Source of the DNA: JBGZFC01 sp964346495
GTDB lineage: Bacteria > Bacteroidota > Bacteroidia > Bacteroidales > Dysgonomonadaceae
Reading direction: 5' to 3'
Assembly: GCA_964346495.1 (NCBI GenBank)
Contig: CAYFUW010000005.1
Location: forward strand, 1 to 44,310
Length of the DNA: 44,310 nucleotides
In this document: piece by piece, positions 43,183 to 44,310 of the stretch
Layout: the number at the start of each line of letters is the position of its first letter
Position numbering within the stretch: position 1 is the stretch's first letter
Notes under the pieces: generated by a model
Database searches by the model: none
What the model was told of the DNA's origin: nothing
The model's input: only the letters and a program-made list of their open reading frames with translations
Made by a program: the position numbers and the translations under genes

Positions 43183-44001
43183 ATGAAAAGAAAACTGTTA
43201 GCAATAGTAGCTGTTTTGGCTCTGATTTTTATCGGAACCAGCTGTACGAAAGAGACCGAAAACACATCTCGGTTACAATTGAAATTGACTGACGCACCTT
43301 CTTATTTGTATAGTCAGATAAATATTGATATTCAAGGCATTGATATTTATGTGGGAAATACTGCTCAAGGAAGCGCTCAAGTTAACAATGGTTGGATTTC
43401 ACTTAACTTGCAAAGTGTAGGTGTTGTGAATCTTCTCGACTTTATGAATGGCGAGTTAATGTTGTTGGTTGATCAGCAAATTCCCGCTTGTACAATTACA
43501 AAAGTAAGATTCAATTTAGGTAGCAATTGTACCGTTAAAACCCTTATAGGTGGTGAAGTATTAAATTTGAATACTAATGGAAGTTTTACTTTCGATGTTA
43601 ATTGGAATATTGAAGAGGGAGGAGACTATTCTTATGTTATTGATATTGATGCTTCTTTATCTGTTACCTTAACTCTTGATTTTAACCCTGAGCCATACAT
43701 TAATGCATTCTTAGAATCTTTTGGAGGTAATGTGACGGGTTATGTACATCCTGCAACAGCAGTGAAATACATCAAGATAACAAAAGGATCTAAAACGTTT
43801 TACACAATTCCGGACCTACTTAAAGGAGCAATCGAAGGTACCGATACCGGATTTTTTGCCTTTATCTGCTTAGAACCGGGAGATTGGGTTGTTACTTTTG
43901 TAACAAAAGATACTTCCGGATATCAAAACAAAGAAGTTCCTGTTACAGTAGTAGCCGGAGAAACATTCAAATTCCCGGAAACAATTGAGTTAGTGAAATA
44001 G
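43183..44001 (+). CDS. DUF4382 lipoprotein
   Basis: This 272-residue lipoprotein has a signal peptide with a lipobox ending GTSC (Cys21). Residues about 30-165 match DUF4382 (SRLQLKLTDAPSYLYSQINIDIQGIDIYV...WISLNLQSVGVVNLLDFMNGE), a beta-sandwich domain. The C-terminal part (about 185-272) looks like a second Ig/CNA-B-like beta domain (GYVHPATAVKYIKITKGSKTFYT...PETIELVK). The protein is presumably anchored in the outer or inner membrane, and its function is unknown. It is alone on its strand and ends before a bidirectional terminator. Confidence 0.85.
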   Translation: MKRKLLAIVAVLALIFIGTSCTKETENTSRLQLKLTDAPSYLYSQINIDIQGIDIYVGNTAQGSAQVNNGWISLNLQSVGVVNLLDFMNGELMLLVDQQIPACTITKVRFNLGSNCTVKTLIGGEVLNLNTNGSFTFDVNWNIEEGGDYSYVIDIDASLSVTLTLDFNPEPYINAFLESFGGNVTGYVHPATAVKYIKITKGSKTFYTIPDLLKGAIEGTDTGFFAFICLEPGDWVVTFVTKDTSGYQNKEVPVTVVAGETFKFPETIELVK

Positions 44002-44048
44002 AAAGAGCCTGTAGAAATTGATTTTTCTCTTTTATCAAATAAAGATTT

Positions 44049-44081
44049 AAAAAAGCGGAGTTAATTTAATTCCGCTTTTTT
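44049..44081 (+). terminator. Bidirectional terminator shared by convergent genes
   Basis: AAAAAAGCGGA (44049-44059) pairs perfectly with TCCGCTTTTTT (44071-44081) over an 11-nt loop. T runs follow on both strands. It serves the DUF4382 gene and overlaps the last codons of the minus-strand 59-residue gene. Confidence 0.85.
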
Positions 44082-44245
44082 GTATTCTTGTCAATGATCA
44101 ACGTTAATGCCACTGCAATTATAGAAGCTATTATTGAAGAAACGAACAATCCTGTATTTAATTCTTTCTTAAATATCAAGACATTAGACAAAACATATAA
44201 AATATTGAAAAATACAAAAAACAGTAAAACACCTAATTTTGTCAT
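44066..44245 (-). CDS. 59-residue two-TM membrane protein
   Basis: A short frame on the minus strand begins with ATG at 44245 and encodes MTKLGVLLFFVFFNILYVLS, a loop NVLIFKKELN and a second hydrophobic stretch TGLFVSSIIASIIAVALTLI. It ends with the basic tail DKNTKKRN. That is a clear two-helix hairpin topology with charged ends, and it has a perfect TACCTTTG promoter box upstream and a terminator at its end, which support it as a real gene. I do not recognise a family. Its stop codon and last codons lie inside the shared terminator hairpin. Confidence 0.6.
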   Translation of the reverse strand: MTKLGVLLFFVFFNILYVLSNVLIFKKELNTGLFVSSIIASIIAVALTLIIDKNTKKRN

Positions 44246-44289
44246 AGCTTATTATAATTTAAATTGTTGTCTTTTGATTTATAAAGGTG

Positions 44290-44297
44290 CAAAGGTA
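44290..44297 (-). promoter_or_regulatory. Candidate -7 promoter box for the 59-residue protein
   Basis: The minus strand reads TACCTTTG, about 44 bases upstream of the ATG at 44245. The -33 region would lie beyond the window edge. Confidence 0.5.
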
Positions 44298-44310
44298 AAC
44301 AAAATATTAA

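Noticed and set aside
1..44310. tRNA, rRNA, riboswitch or prophage signals
   Set aside because: No tRNA T-loop/acceptor pattern, rRNA stretch, known riboswitch core, integrase or transposase was recognised on either strand by reading.

Overview
The window is AT-rich DNA from a member of the Bacteroidota, most likely order Bacteroidales. Supporting signs are the gene order ileS / DksA-like / lspA / DUF4296, NigD-like, DUF4494 and DUF4382 families, a BspA-type leucine-rich surface protein, a GT3-type glycogen synthase beside an alpha-glucan phosphorylase, and many Bacteroidota-type -7 boxes (TAnnTTTG) upstream of genes. No rRNA, tRNA, phage, IS element or CRISPR array was seen. Most genes are housekeeping.

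Layout. 0.2-4 kb (minus): NigD-like lipoprotein, YgiQ-type radical SAM protein and a second radical SAM protein of the TIGR01212/YhcC type. 4.2-6.8 kb (plus): pruA and sufE, separated by repeat-rich DNA. 6.9-8.4 kb (minus): mlaF and mlaE. 8.5 kb (plus): a YgjP-like metalloprotease. 9.2-10.6 kb (minus): a YihY/BrkB membrane protein. 11-16.7 kb (plus): ileS, DksA-like regulator, lspA, DUF4296 lipoprotein. 16.8-19.5 kb: ppdK. 19.7-21.6 kb: an ECF sigma factor operon with a one-TM putative anti-sigma protein, a Spy/CpxP-like periplasmic protein and a small secreted protein carrying two calcium-loop-like motifs. 21.8-26.1 kb (minus): glycogen synthase and glucan phosphorylase. 26.2-29.6 kb: mfd. 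29.7-31.1 kb (minus): a small lipoprotein and a radical SAM/SPASM enzyme, divergent from a TonB-dependent receptor (31.4-33.8 kb). 33.8-35.9 kb (minus): APC amino acid antiporter and DUF554 protein. 36.2-37.4 kb (minus): a BspA-like gene broken by a frameshift and a nonsense codon. 37.6-39.5 kb: DUF4494, yggS and a HAD phosphatase, tightly packed. 39.6-43.0 kb: nadE and a kinase-RapZ fusion. 43.2-44.2 kb: DUF4382 lipoprotein and a 59-residue membrane protein converging on a shared terminator.

Most interesting items. (1) The lipoprotein / radical SAM-SPASM pair (30.9-31.1 kb) looks like a peptide-maturation system whose substrate may be the lipoprotein itself. Its only cysteine is the lipobox cysteine, so thioether chemistry is unlikely. 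A TonB receptor is divergent from it, with a perfect palindrome over that receptor's -33 element. (2) NadE has Gly at the position of its glutaminase catalytic Cys, which predicts loss of glutamine use. (3) An APH-type sugar kinase is fused to a RapZ C-terminal domain. (4) The BspA gene carries two independent lesions. (5) Several families of short intergenic repeats recur across the window.
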